Shown here one piece after another: positions 23,430 to 34,430 of a stretch of 64,000 nucleotides of DNA (its first letter is position 1; every line of letters begins with the position of its first letter). The DNA comes from Parafenestella ontariensis (Eukaryota > Ascomycota > Dothideomycetes > Pleosporales > Cucurbitariaceae). The DNA lies in the NCBI GenBank assembly GCA_021596325.1, contig JAKGDA010000001.1, forward strand, positions 558,001 to 622,000, in the 5' to 3' direction. The notes under the pieces were generated by a model. That model made no database searches, had not been told where the DNA came from, and was given only the letters and a program-made list of their open reading frames with translations. The translations under genes and the position numbers were made by a program.

Positions 23430-23443
23430 TCGGAGGTCACCGT
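23430..23443. promoter_or_regulatory. UaY-like site TCGG-N6-CCGT
   Basis: The Aspergillus purine regulator UaY binds TCGG-N6-CCGA upstream of purine-use genes, which depend on molybdoenzymes such as xanthine dehydrogenase. This site differs from that consensus in the last base only. The link is inference. Confidence 0.35.
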
Positions 23444-23530
23444 TCGCCTTCCCCCACTCTCGTAGACAACCACGCTCATGAACAAATGGGTCGCCTCCCG
23501 AGCTTTCCAACCTCATCTTCTTCTCCCAAT

Positions 23531-23550
23531 GACTACGGATGACCGTAGTC
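23531..23550. repeat. Perfect 8-bp inverted repeat, 4-base loop
   Basis: GACTACGG and its complement CCGTAGTC surround ATGA, only 22 bp before the Moco sulfurase start codon. In RNA it would make a short hairpin in the leader if transcription begins upstream of it. Confidence 0.7.
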
Positions 23551-23572
23551 GAACGAGCTTCTATCCGCCATA

Positions 23573-26110
23573 ATGGAAGAAGCAGCCTACATCACCTACG
23601 ACAATGCGATCGAGGAACTTCGCGCTAGGGAATATCCCATGCTGCAAGGTAAGGTAACACCAGGGATTCTTTCGGATATGTACTGACTCTAGCTAGGTAC
23701 AACCTACCTTGACCATGCTGGAACTACACTGTACTCCAAATCGCTGATCGAGCGCTTCTCCGCCGATATGATATCCAATCTATATGGCAACCCCCATTCT
23801 GCCTCCAACGCCTCCCAATTGACGACACGGCGAATTGAAGATATCCGTCTGCAACTATTGCAACTCTTCAATGCGGACCCGGAAGAATTTGATTTGGTGT
23901 TCGTGGCCAACGCCACTGCGGGTATAAAGCTGGTCATGGATGCATTCCGGGATCAAGAGAATGGATTCTGGTATGGGTACCACCGAGACGCACATACAAG
24001 TCTGATAGGAGTGCGCGAGGCAGCGGCGGAGCATCAATGCTTCGCATCAGACGCAGAGGCCAGTGAATGGATTGGGCGTCATGACGACGGAGTCCGTCGC
24101 GCAGGGCTATTTGCATACCCAGCGCAATCGAACATGAACGGCCGTCGCCTACCTTTGGATTGGCCACGCCGTATACGCACGAATAAGCAGGCAGTGTACA
24201 CTTTGTTGGACGCCGCAGCCCTTGTCTCGACCTCGCCACTTGACCTCGGGGATGCAGAGAATGCACCCGATTTCACTGTATTGAGCCTATACAAGATGTT
24301 CGGCTTTCCCGATCTTGGCGCTTTAATTGTCAGGCAAGGCTCAGCATCGGTATTCGATAGACGCCGCTACTTCGGTGGTGGCACTGTTGAAATGGTGGTG
24401 TGCCTCAAGGAGCAATGGCACGCAAAGAAGGCAGACTCGCTTCATGAGAGGTTAGAGGATGGTACCCTACCGATACACAGCATCATGGCGCTTGATAGTG
24501 CCATGGCCGTTCACCGGGAACTATACACTTCACTGGACCAAATTTCGAGGCACACCGCATTTCTCGCTAAAAAACTGTATGAAGGGCTATCCGCGCTACG
24601 ACATGGCAATGGCAAGAGCTTGTGCCAGATCTACAAAGACCCCACCTCTACGTACGGCGATGCAGTAACACAAGGACCAATTGTTGCTTTCAACCTTCGA
24701 AATCAGTACGGTGGCTGGGTCAGCAATGCAGAGGTGGAGAAGCTGGCTGCAATCAAGGACTTCCAGCTTCGGACTGGCGGGCTCTGCAACCCTGGCGGCG
24801 TTGCATCGTCGCTAAGGTTGGCACCATGGGAGATGCGAGAGAACTTCTCTGCCGGCCAACGGTGCGGCAATGATAATGATGTCATTCGTGCGAAGCCGAC
24901 TGGCATGATACGCGTAAGCTTCGGAGCTATGAGTACACTGAAAGATGTGAACTCATTCGTCGCTTTCGTGCGCGAATTCTTCGTCCAGGAAAGCCTACCG
25001 GTGGTTACCTCGCCAATTACGTCTGTTGACCTCGAACCTCCATTACAAAGTCGCTTGCACGTGGAGAGCCTGTCTGTGTACCCTATAAAAAGCTGTGCGG
25101 GGTTCAGCGTGCCGCCCGGGACTGCATGGGAAGTGCGTCCAGAAGGCCTCGCATGGGATCGTGAATGGTGTCTTGTCCATCAGGGCACCGGAGCAGCATT
25201 GAGCCAAAAGCGCTACCCGAAGATGGCTCTCATTCGTCCCAGCATTGATCTCGATAAGGGTCTATTACACATAAACTTAGTGGGCGCATTGCAAGATTCG
25301 ACTAATACCCACGGGATCACTGTGCCTCTCTCGGCGGATCCACGTCTGTTCACGGACGAAGCGGTGTACAAGAGCGCAAATGCCAGAGTATGCGGAGACT
25401 CTATCAGTGCCAAGACATACAGGTCAAGCGAGATATCATCGTTCTTCACCCAGGCTCTGGGAGTAGCCTGTAATCTTGCACGCTTTCCTGCCGTTAGCAA
25501 CGGAAGTGGCTCTACAAGACATTCGAAGGCGCAACTCCAGAAATATAAGAGGGCTGGCGCTATGCAGATACCCGGCGCTTTCCCAGATGCGGTCCCCATC
25601 ACACCCGGCGCGTGCGTCTCGAAGCCAATATTGCTATCAAATGAGAGCCCAATTCTCACTATCTCGCGGTCAAGCCTCAACCGCCTTAATGAGTTGATCA
25701 AAGCGGAGGGCGGTAAGGCAGCGCAAGCGGAGGTATTCAGAGCCAACATCGTGGTAGCGGAGAACCCGGCCTACCCGCCTGGGCTCGAAGACCCATATGC
25801 CGAAGACGACTGGCGCTACCTTCAAATCGGCCAACAGTATTTTGAGATGCTAGGAGCGTGTCGACGGTGCCAGATGGTCTGCATTGATCAACAAACCGCT
25901 GAGAAAAACCAGGAGCCGTTTGTCACACTTTCCAAAACACGGCGATTTGATGGCCGAGTCTTTTTTGGAGAGCATACGTGCTATCTGCCCTTGGATGATG
26001 TATCTTCGCCCTTTGGACAGAACCCCACTATTGCAGTTGGCGAAGCAGTTCGCCCTTATCGGGATGATGAGGTGGATCAGGACGGCCATTTGCATGCTCT
26101 TGTTGGCTAA
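23573..26110 (+). CDS. hxB: Molybdenum cofactor sulfurase
   Basis: Two exons are inferred: 23573-23648 and 23697-26110, with a 48-bp intron restoring LQ-GTTYLDHAGTTLYS, giving 829 aa. The N-terminal half is a cysteine-desulfurase-like PLP domain. It has GNPHSASNAS, the PLP lysine in SLYKMFGFPDLGAL (about K225) and the likely sulfur-carrying cysteine in GGLCNPGG (about C389). The C-terminal half is a MOSC module, starting with LSVYPIKSCAG near residue 478 and ending with GACRRCQMVCID. The enzyme transfers a terminal sulfur to the molybdenum cofactor of xanthine dehydrogenase and aldehyde oxidase-type enzymes. The length fits fungal HxB proteins. All key residues are present, so it looks active. 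Confidence 0.95.
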
Positions 26111-27436
26111 GGACCACCTTATTGTCGATTCACATCCCTAGATGTAATAGTCGCGGCTCAGCCAAACTTAGCCGCTCCTTCGTTCTGTAGACGGTTGAGC
26201 CATCGGGCCTATTACCATACCACTGTACGCTTAAAGTTTTCGCGCGTGGCTTCAGCTTGCATACAACAAAAGACGACAATTGGTCCGTCTGGGGTCAGCA
26301 GTACAACGGCCCTCAAACGGGCAGGTTGTGCTAGGAACGGCCACGAAGACTTACGGCGCCTCATCTGGCCAAGGCAATAGGCACTCGTAGTGAAATGGGG
26401 GGGTTCATGTGTAAGCGCTTGTAATTGGTGTTTCATGGACGCCACTCTCAAGGTACTTTGGCCTGTAAGGATCATCTGAGCAGTCACGTCCCGTACGGCG
26501 TGTGTATTAACAGGGTCGAAGTGTTGGTGTTATGAGGCGCGCGCTCAACAACGAACCAGAAAAAGGTCTCTGTATCGTCGAACGGGTGGCCAGGCGGCGT
26601 CACGGTATCGAGTGGAAGCGCGCGACATGTTCAGAGCAGCATAGACAATACACAGCGGCTGCAAGCACGACATAAAATGGTCTAATGCTCCCACGAGATG
26701 CGATGCACTACTTTGCACACATCTTTGCTATTCTATTTCCAGCAACAGTGGCTCCTGCAGCAGTTCACTTTTTCTCTTACTGAGCCTTGTGTTTGATCTT
26801 CAGCTCGTCTCAGATTCTCTTCCTTCGCTCCAGATATACAGCCAGACTAGGTTGCCACGTTTGCCTAGCTCAGATTACGAGCGGTGACGAGCCTCCGGTG
26901 TCTGCTTGGCTCGTGTCTGCACTCGCAGCCTCCCGCACTCTCAACACCGACATCACACTTCCAAAGGACCCCCGACGAATCAGGCTTCTCAAACGGTCGG
27001 TCGCCTTTCTCCAGACCTGCAGGGGCCATCACACACTTTGTTTCATTGCGCCTCAGCCAATAACAGCCTCGACGCGTCCAAGGTGGTTCGCCAGCGCACG
27101 GCCTGAGTCCCCCAGGCCTGGCGCTTAGAAGGCCCCCCGCTCTGACACCTGCCTCGCCTCAAAGTTGCTACGCGCCCGCATACCCAGGTATTTTTAGCAG
27201 AAGCGTCCACGACCCAGACAGAGGCCAACAACAACAGCGCATCCGCGTCCAGCTAGCGCCAGTATCTACAATAAACACAGACACTTCCCCGGCGCCAAAG
27301 GTACCTGCTTGCCTGCCTCGCTCTCTTCACCTTTCCACTTTACTGTGGAAGTAGGCACAGCGCAGCCCGCCCTCGCTAGCAGTACCACGATAAGGAATCC
27401 GAGTCACTCGTTCAGAGCACGGTACACTTCACCAAC
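26111..27436. other. Intergenic region with long C/T-rich leader
   Basis: About 1.3 kb separate the sulfurase from the next plus-strand gene. The right half is C-rich with CTCTCTTCACC-like tracts near 27320, suggesting a long 5' leader. It contains upstream ATGs with short frames, none family-like. Confidence 0.4.
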
Positions 27437-28171
27437 ATGGCCACTACCGATTCCAAGCCGGTGTTGTCCTCGCTCAAGACACCTTTGTCTGCTACTTATC
27501 CGTCGGAACTCAGGTCGCCCATGATTCATTCGGCAACAACCCCCATTTTCGCCAACATCAAGCGGGAGGATGATCTCAAGACGCCCATTACTCCACCGAC
27601 CGCCTACCTGGAATTCCTGAAGAGCATGTCGCCCGTTCTTACCAGCCCAATGTCCACGGGTACCAGCTCTAGGTTCATCTTCGAAGGCAGCCGCCCGGTC
27701 TCAGTAACATCATCAGCATCCAGTGCTTCTTTCACGTCGACATCTGCTCCGAAAGACAAGGACTCGCCGGCAACGTCAAGATCAAGCAGCTGCAGTCGGT
27801 GTGACCCGTCCAGAGAGGAGCCACCAATGTCCGCTCCTCCAACTAAACTTCAAATGGTTACCATCCCACCACCATCGCCATTCACTCGGCCACAATCAGC
27901 GCGGACACCCCGCCTCTACATTCCCCAATCACCCTATTCGCCAGCCGGAGTACGGTCACCGGCCAGCGCGAAAGCCATCCACTCACCATTTTCCGCGGTT
28001 TCGCCGAAGACTTGGGATTTGGAGAAGAAGCCTGCTCGATCAAGGCGCGTAAGCGTGCGCGAAGTTGTTACTCGAACAGTGACATATAGTCACACACCAG
28101 TCGATGCAAAAGCGCCACAGTTCCCGCAAATCGACCCTGCACCCCGCGGTAAGAGGAGAAAGATGGAATAG
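27437..28171 (+). CDS. Conserved-looking SP/TP-rich protein of unknown function
   Basis: A single exon of 244 codons runs from ATG 27437 to TAG 28169-28171. The N-terminus KPVLSSLKTPLSA and the patch IKREDDLKTPITPPTAYLEF look constrained. Similar openings are, to my knowledge, found in uncharacterised proteins of other filamentous ascomycetes. The protein is disordered, with over a dozen Ser/Thr-Pro sites spread along it, and ends in a basic cluster RGKRRKME that could act as a nuclear signal. It has no membrane helix or signal peptide. Many SP/TP sites suggest a target of CDK- or MAPK-type kinases; this is inference. No catalytic motif is visible. Confidence 0.75.
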   Translation: MATTDSKPVLSSLKTPLSATYPSELRSPMIHSATTPIFANIKREDDLKTPITPPTAYLEFLKSMSPVLTSPMSTGTSSRFIFEGSRPVSVTSSASSASFTSTSAPKDKDSPATSRSSSCSRCDPSREEPPMSAPPTKLQMVTIPPPSPFTRPQSARTPRLYIPQSPYSPAGVRSPASAKAIHSPFSAVSPKTWDLEKKPARSRRVSVREVVTRTVTYSHTPVDAKAPQFPQIDPAPRGKRRKME

Positions 28172-29413
28172 AGATCTCCACTGTTACGCGACTCACCTAT
28201 CCTGGAACGATGCCTCGAGCATGGGCGGTTGCGCAACCGCCACGTACCACCTCACCAACCCTTCGTAGACTCCTACTAGCGCCCTAGTCATACCTTCTAC
28301 TACCCTCGCCATTTACCCAGCTGTCTATTGTTCGAAGCACACATTTCGATTTGCACCATCACCCGGCCGATCAACTAATTCTCGGGTCCCGGCGATCCGA
28401 TCGCAGCATTCCTTTCAACCACCTTATTATCATTGCCTTCGTCGCACATCTATACTAGGTGTTGCATCCTACTACCAACTTTTCCTATGTTTACTACCCA
28501 TCATTAAAGGAACGACTTACGTTTACGTTGTTCTTCACGACCCTGGCTGTTCTTTCAAGAATACCACTTTTCTGGTGTGGAAAATTTTTGGCGTTGGGGT
28601 TTTTACCATTTCTAACGCGGATACCTATTCGGCGGTGTGCCGGCGCTTGTGGTGTTGATTACCACCATTGGGTGGCAAGGGAGATTACCTCCTCTGTGTT
28701 TTCTTGGATTTTTGAGATGAAGGCGTATGCAAGAGACGTGCACGTGTGCGTGTGTCGGTGTGGGTGCGTGCTGGCGAGTAGATCGTGCATGTGCATGTAT
28801 TGGGCTGGGCGGTAAAAGAGCCCTTGCTAGATGAAGCAGCGAGTGGTCCATACGACCCGCCTTCCGAGATGAGATGAGAAGCAGAAATATCAATATCTTT
28901 ACAAACAAATCTGTACTATCTCGCTTTCGCTTTGCTGTTCGCAGCAACACTAGACACTACTACTATATTCTTCGGCAAAAAACAGAACTGCTCACAGCTC
29001 ATTACCCTCCAGCACAACCTCGAAAATCTCCCCGAAGAATCCCCAACCTCCCCGATCATTGATGCAGGCGCCAATCAACATGTGACCGCCCCCATTACCG
29101 CATCAAGCAATCGATAATGTGCCTCACTATCTACCCGCGCCTGTCCACCCAATCCCCTCATCTCAGTCCTTGTCATCCCTGTCCAACACTTGCACCTCGG
29201 CGTCCAAAACATCCCTCCCCTTGAGTAGTACAGTAACTCGAAAATCGAAAACGGAAAATGGAAAATCATAAATCGCCACGGAAAGAGGCTTTCTCCTCTC
29301 AATCCTGATTCGCTTCCTCCCGTCCACCATTCCTTCCATGCAATAAGTATACCCGCCTCCCCGCCCTACACTAAGTTGGTCACTTGACTTGACTTCACTG
29401 GACGGCCCGCGCG

Positions 29414-29428
29414 GTGTGTGTGTGTGTG
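29414..29428. repeat. GT microsatellite
   Basis: About 7.5 uninterrupted GT units, in a wider GT-rich patch. It lies outside any called gene. Confidence 0.85.
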
Positions 29429-30080
29429 GGTGCGTACGAGTACAAAGCAAAGCAGAGGCGGACGGCATCCCAACGCTCTGTAACCTTCCCGTTGTTAGCT
29501 TGACCAATCACGGGCGCGAAGAAGGGTGTTGCTGGGGGATGGACAGGGGTAGAGGGGAGGGGTGGGCGCTTAGGATTCGAGACTAGGAACTAGCATAGGT
29601 CTAACCTGATTAGTTTTCGCAACGGATGCAAGATGCGGCATGGCGCGAGTGAAGGAACATCTGCGATGGATGGACGATGAGCTGTGGTGGAAGCGCTCGA
29701 ACGTGTGGGTTTGAACTCGAATCCTTTACGACGGGAAATTCAAGGCTACAAGCGTAGGTGTACTGTGGGAGCTACTAGGCAACCAACCCATCAGTACTTC
29801 GTAAGCACGAGCACGCCACGGGTTCTACCATCCCCTCTCCACGCGAGTCGATCCCAGATCGTCATTCTTACAACTGATTCTGGCTATCCCCAGCGGAGCA
29901 GAACGACGCTTTAATCAAGCACCGGCAAGTCCGCTGCTTGTCGAAGGTTTGACGCTTGCGGGCGTCATCATCATGTGCGGTGGTGATCCTTGCTAATATG
30001 TAGTGGAAGGGTTGGGGAGGCCAATCAGCTAGGCTGGAAGACTTTGAGGTATTGTGGTTGTGGTGGGTGGGTGGATGAGG

Positions 30081-30102
30081 CTTGCACACTTGCACACTTG
30101 CA
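30081..30102. repeat. 8-bp tandem repeat
   Basis: The unit CTTGCACA is repeated about 2.75 times without change. It lies in the gap before the DUF6604 gene's 3' end. Confidence 0.8.
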
Positions 30103-30466
30103 TGGTACGAATATTTCTCTTCACGGTGGAAATGTTCAATAACCTCGGGAGTATTACTGATCTCCTTTCATCCTTCTTCTTAATACGCATAAGCGAAGAC
30201 GACTCTGGCTAGAATTAGTATAGCAGCGTGAGGGTGAAATTGAAAGCATTGCCAGCCTATTCAGGACCCTCTGAGTTGATTTCAGGTTACCTGTTGCTAT
30301 AGTGTAGCATGCTTCAGTCACGTATAAGACTTCTAATAGTTATTAATAGACAGCTGAAGTCAAACAGGCTAGTACTTTGAAGGCACAAATCACTGCTTCT
30401 CACGACACCTTGGAGAAAGACAGGTATATATTACAAGTACCAAACTCTAGCTATAAGACCCAAGAC

Positions 30467-33400
30467 TCAATCCACATCCGGCTCCCAGCCACCATCCTCA
30501 GCCTCGTCCTGCTCATCGCTCCCACCAGACATCGACCATGCCCATTTGAGCTCGAACGAGTCGCGACGGGAGCCCCAAGCCCGCAAGATCTCTGTGGCCG
30601 TCTTCATGCGGCGCTGGAACTTGGTCTCCCTGCCGAGAAGCGCGCGAGCCAGCGAGCACAAGGCGTAGCATGGCATGAAGACCGAGTGCTTCCTCGCAGT
30701 GCCTGTCAGGCGGTGATGGTTGCCCTTACGCGGGCGAGAGAAGGCAAGGCGGGCGGTGGTGGTGGTGCGCTTGACGGTCACCGATCGCTTGCGGGGGAGT
30801 GTGCTGTTGAATGTGCGGCGGTGGAAGATGGCCTTTGGCCTACCACTGTACGTTGAGCTCTGCGCGCATTCGCTGTCCTCTTTATGCTTGATGGCGTCCA
30901 AATGACTCTGCAAATCCAGAGTCCAGCTGGCAGCTTCATCTTCATCTTCGTCGGAGACGTAGGCTTGATGAAGCTTGGGCTGGACAACATTGCTGTCAAA
31001 GTCTAGTTGAACATCAAATTCGGGGCCGTTTTCGAGATGGGGGAGTAGGCGGTCTTTCTTTCCTGCATCGGTCTCCTCGACATTCTCGCAGTTGGTGACT
31101 TCAGTGTCGGACCCCTCACTGTCGTTCTCCACCCTGTCGATGTCGGGGCGCAAGTTGTCGATGTGGACCTCAGGCTCCTCGTTATCGGGATGCTCTGTGT
31201 CATCATGAGGGAGGTCTTGAGTCTCAGGTGCTGAGTTTTGCTGCTCGGCTTCTTCAGAAGCATAAGAAGCTTTAAGACCTTCCCAATTACGACTCAAGCG
31301 CATCTTCGCACGCTCTAGCTCTACGCTACCCTTCTCCCGAATCAAGCCTTCCATCATCTTGGCGATTCGCTTCAACTGGTCCACTGGTACCACCTCCTTG
31401 GACACCTCGTCTCCAGTAGTCTCGACCTTCTCATCCTTGGGCTTGATCTTGAGGCCTCGAAACAGCTCCGCAATCAGGTTGTGGTTGCCGGGATCCGGGT
31501 TCTTGTCGATGTCTGCCTGTCTAGCAATCGCCAGACTTTCGTCGAAGAGTACTTCGCTACGGATCTTGAGGACGAGATCATACACGCGTCGGTAGAAGGA
31601 GAGGTAGTCGAAGTTGCTGTGCACTTCGTGACACTGGAGCTCTATTCGCATACGGGTGAAAAGGCCAGGATACGTGTCGTCGATCTGAGAGAAGTCGGGG
31701 ACAGGTACTCGAGCCTGCTTCTTGCGCCGATTCTTGGATTTTGGCGGAGAGATCGTTTTGGCCATGGAAGCGAACGTATCTTGCAGCTCTTTGAGCTTCT
31801 GGTCTGCTTCTTGAGACTTATTCGCGCTTCGATTTTCAGCGGCTTCCTTAAGCTGATGAAGATGGTTGAATATAGCGTGTCGCTTCAACCAGCGGTCATT
31901 ATTGGGATTCGGTCCATAGTATGTCTTGACCTTCTCCTCGAGCGGAAAGTGTGCCATCAGGCCACGCTTGTTTCGGATCTCCTGGTGGGCCCTAGGCGCG
32001 AACCTACCAGAATGCCGAAAGTCGGAGGCCATCATTCGGCTCGAAACACAGGTGGCAAGGTAGTAGCGTTCTAAGAAGTCGTTCGGATCTTTCGGGGGAT
32101 CACCGAGGAAGATGCGTTCTGACCCGTGCAGCCTTATGATGAAGTCGAGATCGGGCCAAGCGAAATCCAGACCCCCAACTTGTCGCGCAGCATTGTAGAG
32201 ATGGGACAGGCATGTGACAAACCACTGCACTTTCGCGATAGCTATGCTATGATAGAGTTTGTTGAACTGCCACATCGTCAAGCCCGCCAAGGTAGAGTGG
32301 ACGGTGACGAAAACATCGGTCGTCAGCTTGGACTCCGCGTCGCCTATGTCATCCGATTGCAGCAGGGTTTGAAGCCAATTTAGCAATGAGTTCAAGGGCT
32401 CCAAGAATACAGTGCTGAACTTGACAGGCTCCTTAGTCATATAGTCAGGCTTCTTCCCGATAGCCCACATGTGATCTTCGTAGTCAACATGTAATCGGAT
32501 GAGCTTGGAGATATCCATGGCGTGCTCGGCAACATCATTGATGAGGTCGCGGTAGTCATCTTGGAGAGTTTCCTGGATGTCAAGAACTATCTGATACCCG
32601 AATGGCATCCAGTCCCTGGAAGAGTTCGGGCGTAGTAACATCTCTTCGGTGAACTTGTCCCAAAGCGGCAACTTGAGCTTCTTCTGTCGAATGGTATCAT
32701 AGAACCCCAAGAACAGCAAGGCCGGATGTTGCGGGTCGAGAGCTTCTTGGGAATCATCCGTATTTGGTGACTTGGCGGCGAAATAAGCTTCGATATCGCT
32801 GAGGGCATGGACGCAAAGGAGATCACACAATGCGCTTCCCGAGAGTTGCGGGACGGATGATTGCGATTGTCCATCTTCGGGGCTACCGAGCATCTTCTCA
32901 TATAGGTCCCAAATAATCTCCGAGAGTTGTCCTACAGGAATATCCAACTCCTCCACAAGAGCAGCAACGTTTTGCTGAATGTGGCTTTGTGCAAGATCGG
33001 TCACCAGTGCTGCTGTGATCGCGCTGACGATGCCGTCATGGTACAGATGCCAGACGTCGCACACAACATCCCGTATGCGATTGAATGCGAACAGGAAGCA
33101 GAGGACCATGAATTCCTGCTGCAGCTCCTGCTCCTCGATCGTCAGAGAGTTATCGTTCGACTTCTTCTTTGGAGATCCAGCGTTCTTCCAACTCTGGCGA
33201 TGTTCCTGGGGCCCTATTGGCTCTTCAGCCTCATCAATATTTCCAGCGTCGTTGTTTTTGTTGGACTCATCCTGGGGAAACTGGACGACGATAAAGTTGG
33301 AAGACTCATCCTCAAGATCCTGAGACCTGTACAATACTGGTACTAAGGCCTTCAATACTGCCATGAAGCTGTCCAAGGCCCCATTGAAATACTCGTGGCC

Positions 33401-33721
33401 TTGGTCTGAGCTCTGATTGACTCTGTAGTATTGCGTAATTTCTTTCCTTGTACGGATGGCATCGCCAAGGTCGAGAAGCCCAGAGGTGTCCCCAAGCGGG
33501 GCCTTCGTTTCGGCAATACCGTCAACCAACAGTTCTTGTTGCGCCGTCGAGATTTTGTAGGTCTTTTTGCCCTTTGGTTTCTTGGCCTGCTCTGCAATGT
33601 GGGCAGCCCACTCGACGTTTCGCGCCAAAGCGGTCTTGATGAGCCAGTCTTGGAATTGATCAGTGTAGCTCTTGTAGCGCTTGACTGTCTCCGGCAGTTC
33701 GTTTCGGCGATATGAATCCAT
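30467..33721 (-). CDS. DUF6604-type large fungal protein
   Basis: A single uninterrupted frame gives 1084 aa from ATG 33721; an upstream in-frame start would be TTG and is not preferred. The N-terminus RYKSYTDQFQDWLIKTA followed by KGKKTYKISTAQQELLVDGI resembles the N-terminal DUF6604 region found in many uncharacterised fungal proteins. After an acidic linker near residues 170-195 comes a long helical body rich in Trp, His and Tyr. A strongly acidic segment lies near residue 900 (EHPDNEEPEVHIDN). The C-terminus is basic and then acidic. There is no signal peptide, membrane helix or P-loop. Function is unknown. The lack of introns in a gene this long is unusual among its neighbours. Confidence 0.8.
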   Translation of the reverse strand: MDSYRRNELPETVKRYKSYTDQFQDWLIKTALARNVEWAAHIAEQAKKPKGKKTYKISTAQQELLVDGIAETKAPLGDTSGLLDLGDAIRTRKEITQYYRVNQSSDQGHEYFNGALDSFMAVLKALVPVLYRSQDLEDESSNFIVVQFPQDESNKNNDAGNIDEAEEPIGPQEHRQSWKNAGSPKKKSNDNSLTIEEQELQQEFMVLCFLFAFNRIRDVVCDVWHLYHDGIVSAITAALVTDLAQSHIQQNVAALVEELDIPVGQLSEIIWDLYEKMLGSPEDGQSQSSVPQLSGSALCDLLCVHALSDIEAYFAAKSPNTDDSQEALDPQHPALLFLGFYDTIRQKKLKLPLWDKFTEEMLLRPNSSRDWMPFGYQIVLDIQETLQDDYRDLINDVAEHAMDISKLIRLHVDYEDHMWAIGKKPDYMTKEPVKFSTVFLEPLNSLLNWLQTLLQSDDIGDAESKLTTDVFVTVHSTLAGLTMWQFNKLYHSIAIAKVQWFVTCLSHLYNAARQVGGLDFAWPDLDFIIRLHGSERIFLGDPPKDPNDFLERYYLATCVSSRMMASDFRHSGRFAPRAHQEIRNKRGLMAHFPLEEKVKTYYGPNPNNDRWLKRHAIFNHLHQLKEAAENRSANKSQEADQKLKELQDTFASMAKTISPPKSKNRRKKQARVPVPDFSQIDDTYPGLFTRMRIELQCHEVHSNFDYLSFYRRVYDLVLKIRSEVLFDESLAIARQADIDKNPDPGNHNLIAELFRGLKIKPKDEKVETTGDEVSKEVVPVDQLKRIAKMMEGLIREKGSVELERAKMRLSRNWEGLKASYASEEAEQQNSAPETQDLPHDDTEHPDNEEPEVHIDNLRPDIDRVENDSEGSDTEVTNCENVEETDAGKKDRLLPHLENGPEFDVQLDFDSNVVQPKLHQAYVSDEDEDEAASWTLDLQSHLDAIKHKEDSECAQSSTYSGRPKAIFHRRTFNSTLPRKRSVTVKRTTTTARLAFSRPRKGNHHRLTGTARKHSVFMPCYALCSLARALLGRETKFQRRMKTATEILRAWGSRRDSFELKWAWSMSGGSDEQDEAEDGGWEPDVD

Positions 33722-34430
33722 CGTGAACGTGGAGATGTCGATAATAGTTGATGAGAAGCTGAGCAAGGAAATCCGGGTGTCAGTGGTTGAGTAGAGAAGC
33801 TGTGTTTAGCTGTGTGAGTAGAGAACCCGGTTGTGGGTGACGAACGTTCGAAGATGGTATTTGTAACAGGATGGGTGGCGTAAACAGAAAATATAGGGCA
33901 TGGCGTCAGATACGCGAGGGCGAATGACTGCTTTCACTACAGACAGTCGTGTTGTTGCCTGCTAGAAATTGCAACGCGGGAGAGGAGTGCAGGACAACGT
34001 GAAAAGTGGCGCAGACCAGATAGGATAACGCCATCATGCAACGCTCGAGAATACGGAGCGGAAATTGCGGAGTACATATAGCAACACCATGACAGGTGCT
34101 GGTGACGTAGGGCTTGAGACAGAGACGGTTTTCCTAACATATTGTGGTGTCCAAGTAACCCGAGCAACTAAACTACGGCCCTTGGTTGCTTTACGACGGC
34201 CATACTGGATGAGGGGCGGTGTGTGTGAAGGTTCTATCGAGTAGAGCCAGAGAGGAGTGAAAGGTCAGTTTGCGGGTTCCACGAACAATTCCGAAACTCA
34301 AGGTCGCGACTAACTCACGGAAGTCAGTAGCGGCTGTATGTTTCCCTAAAAAGCCATATGTATGAGTGTTACCACAAGATATTATCGTATATAGGAATAC
34401 TGCGCACGTTCCGGCTCGTCATGGCAGACC
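33722..34430. other. Intergenic, DUF6604 promoter
   Basis: About 700 bp between two minus-strand genes. It should hold the DUF6604 promoter and the 3' UTR of the GST-kappa-like gene. No gene or marked repeat was seen. Confidence 0.45.

Larger units (their letters stand above)
22784..23572. other. Intergenic region and Moco sulfurase promoter
   Basis: About 790 bp between two plus-strand genes. The 3' half has the promoter elements listed separately: two perfect short inverted repeats and a UaY-like site. No coding frame is convincing. Confidence 0.5.
28172..30466. other. Long intergenic region between convergent genes
   Basis: About 2.3 kb lie between the SP/TP-rich protein and the 3' end of the DUF6604 gene. 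It includes a GT-rich stretch near 28745-28770, a GT microsatellite and a short tandem repeat. Reading frames here are short and biased by the simple sequence. I see no gene. Confidence 0.4.
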
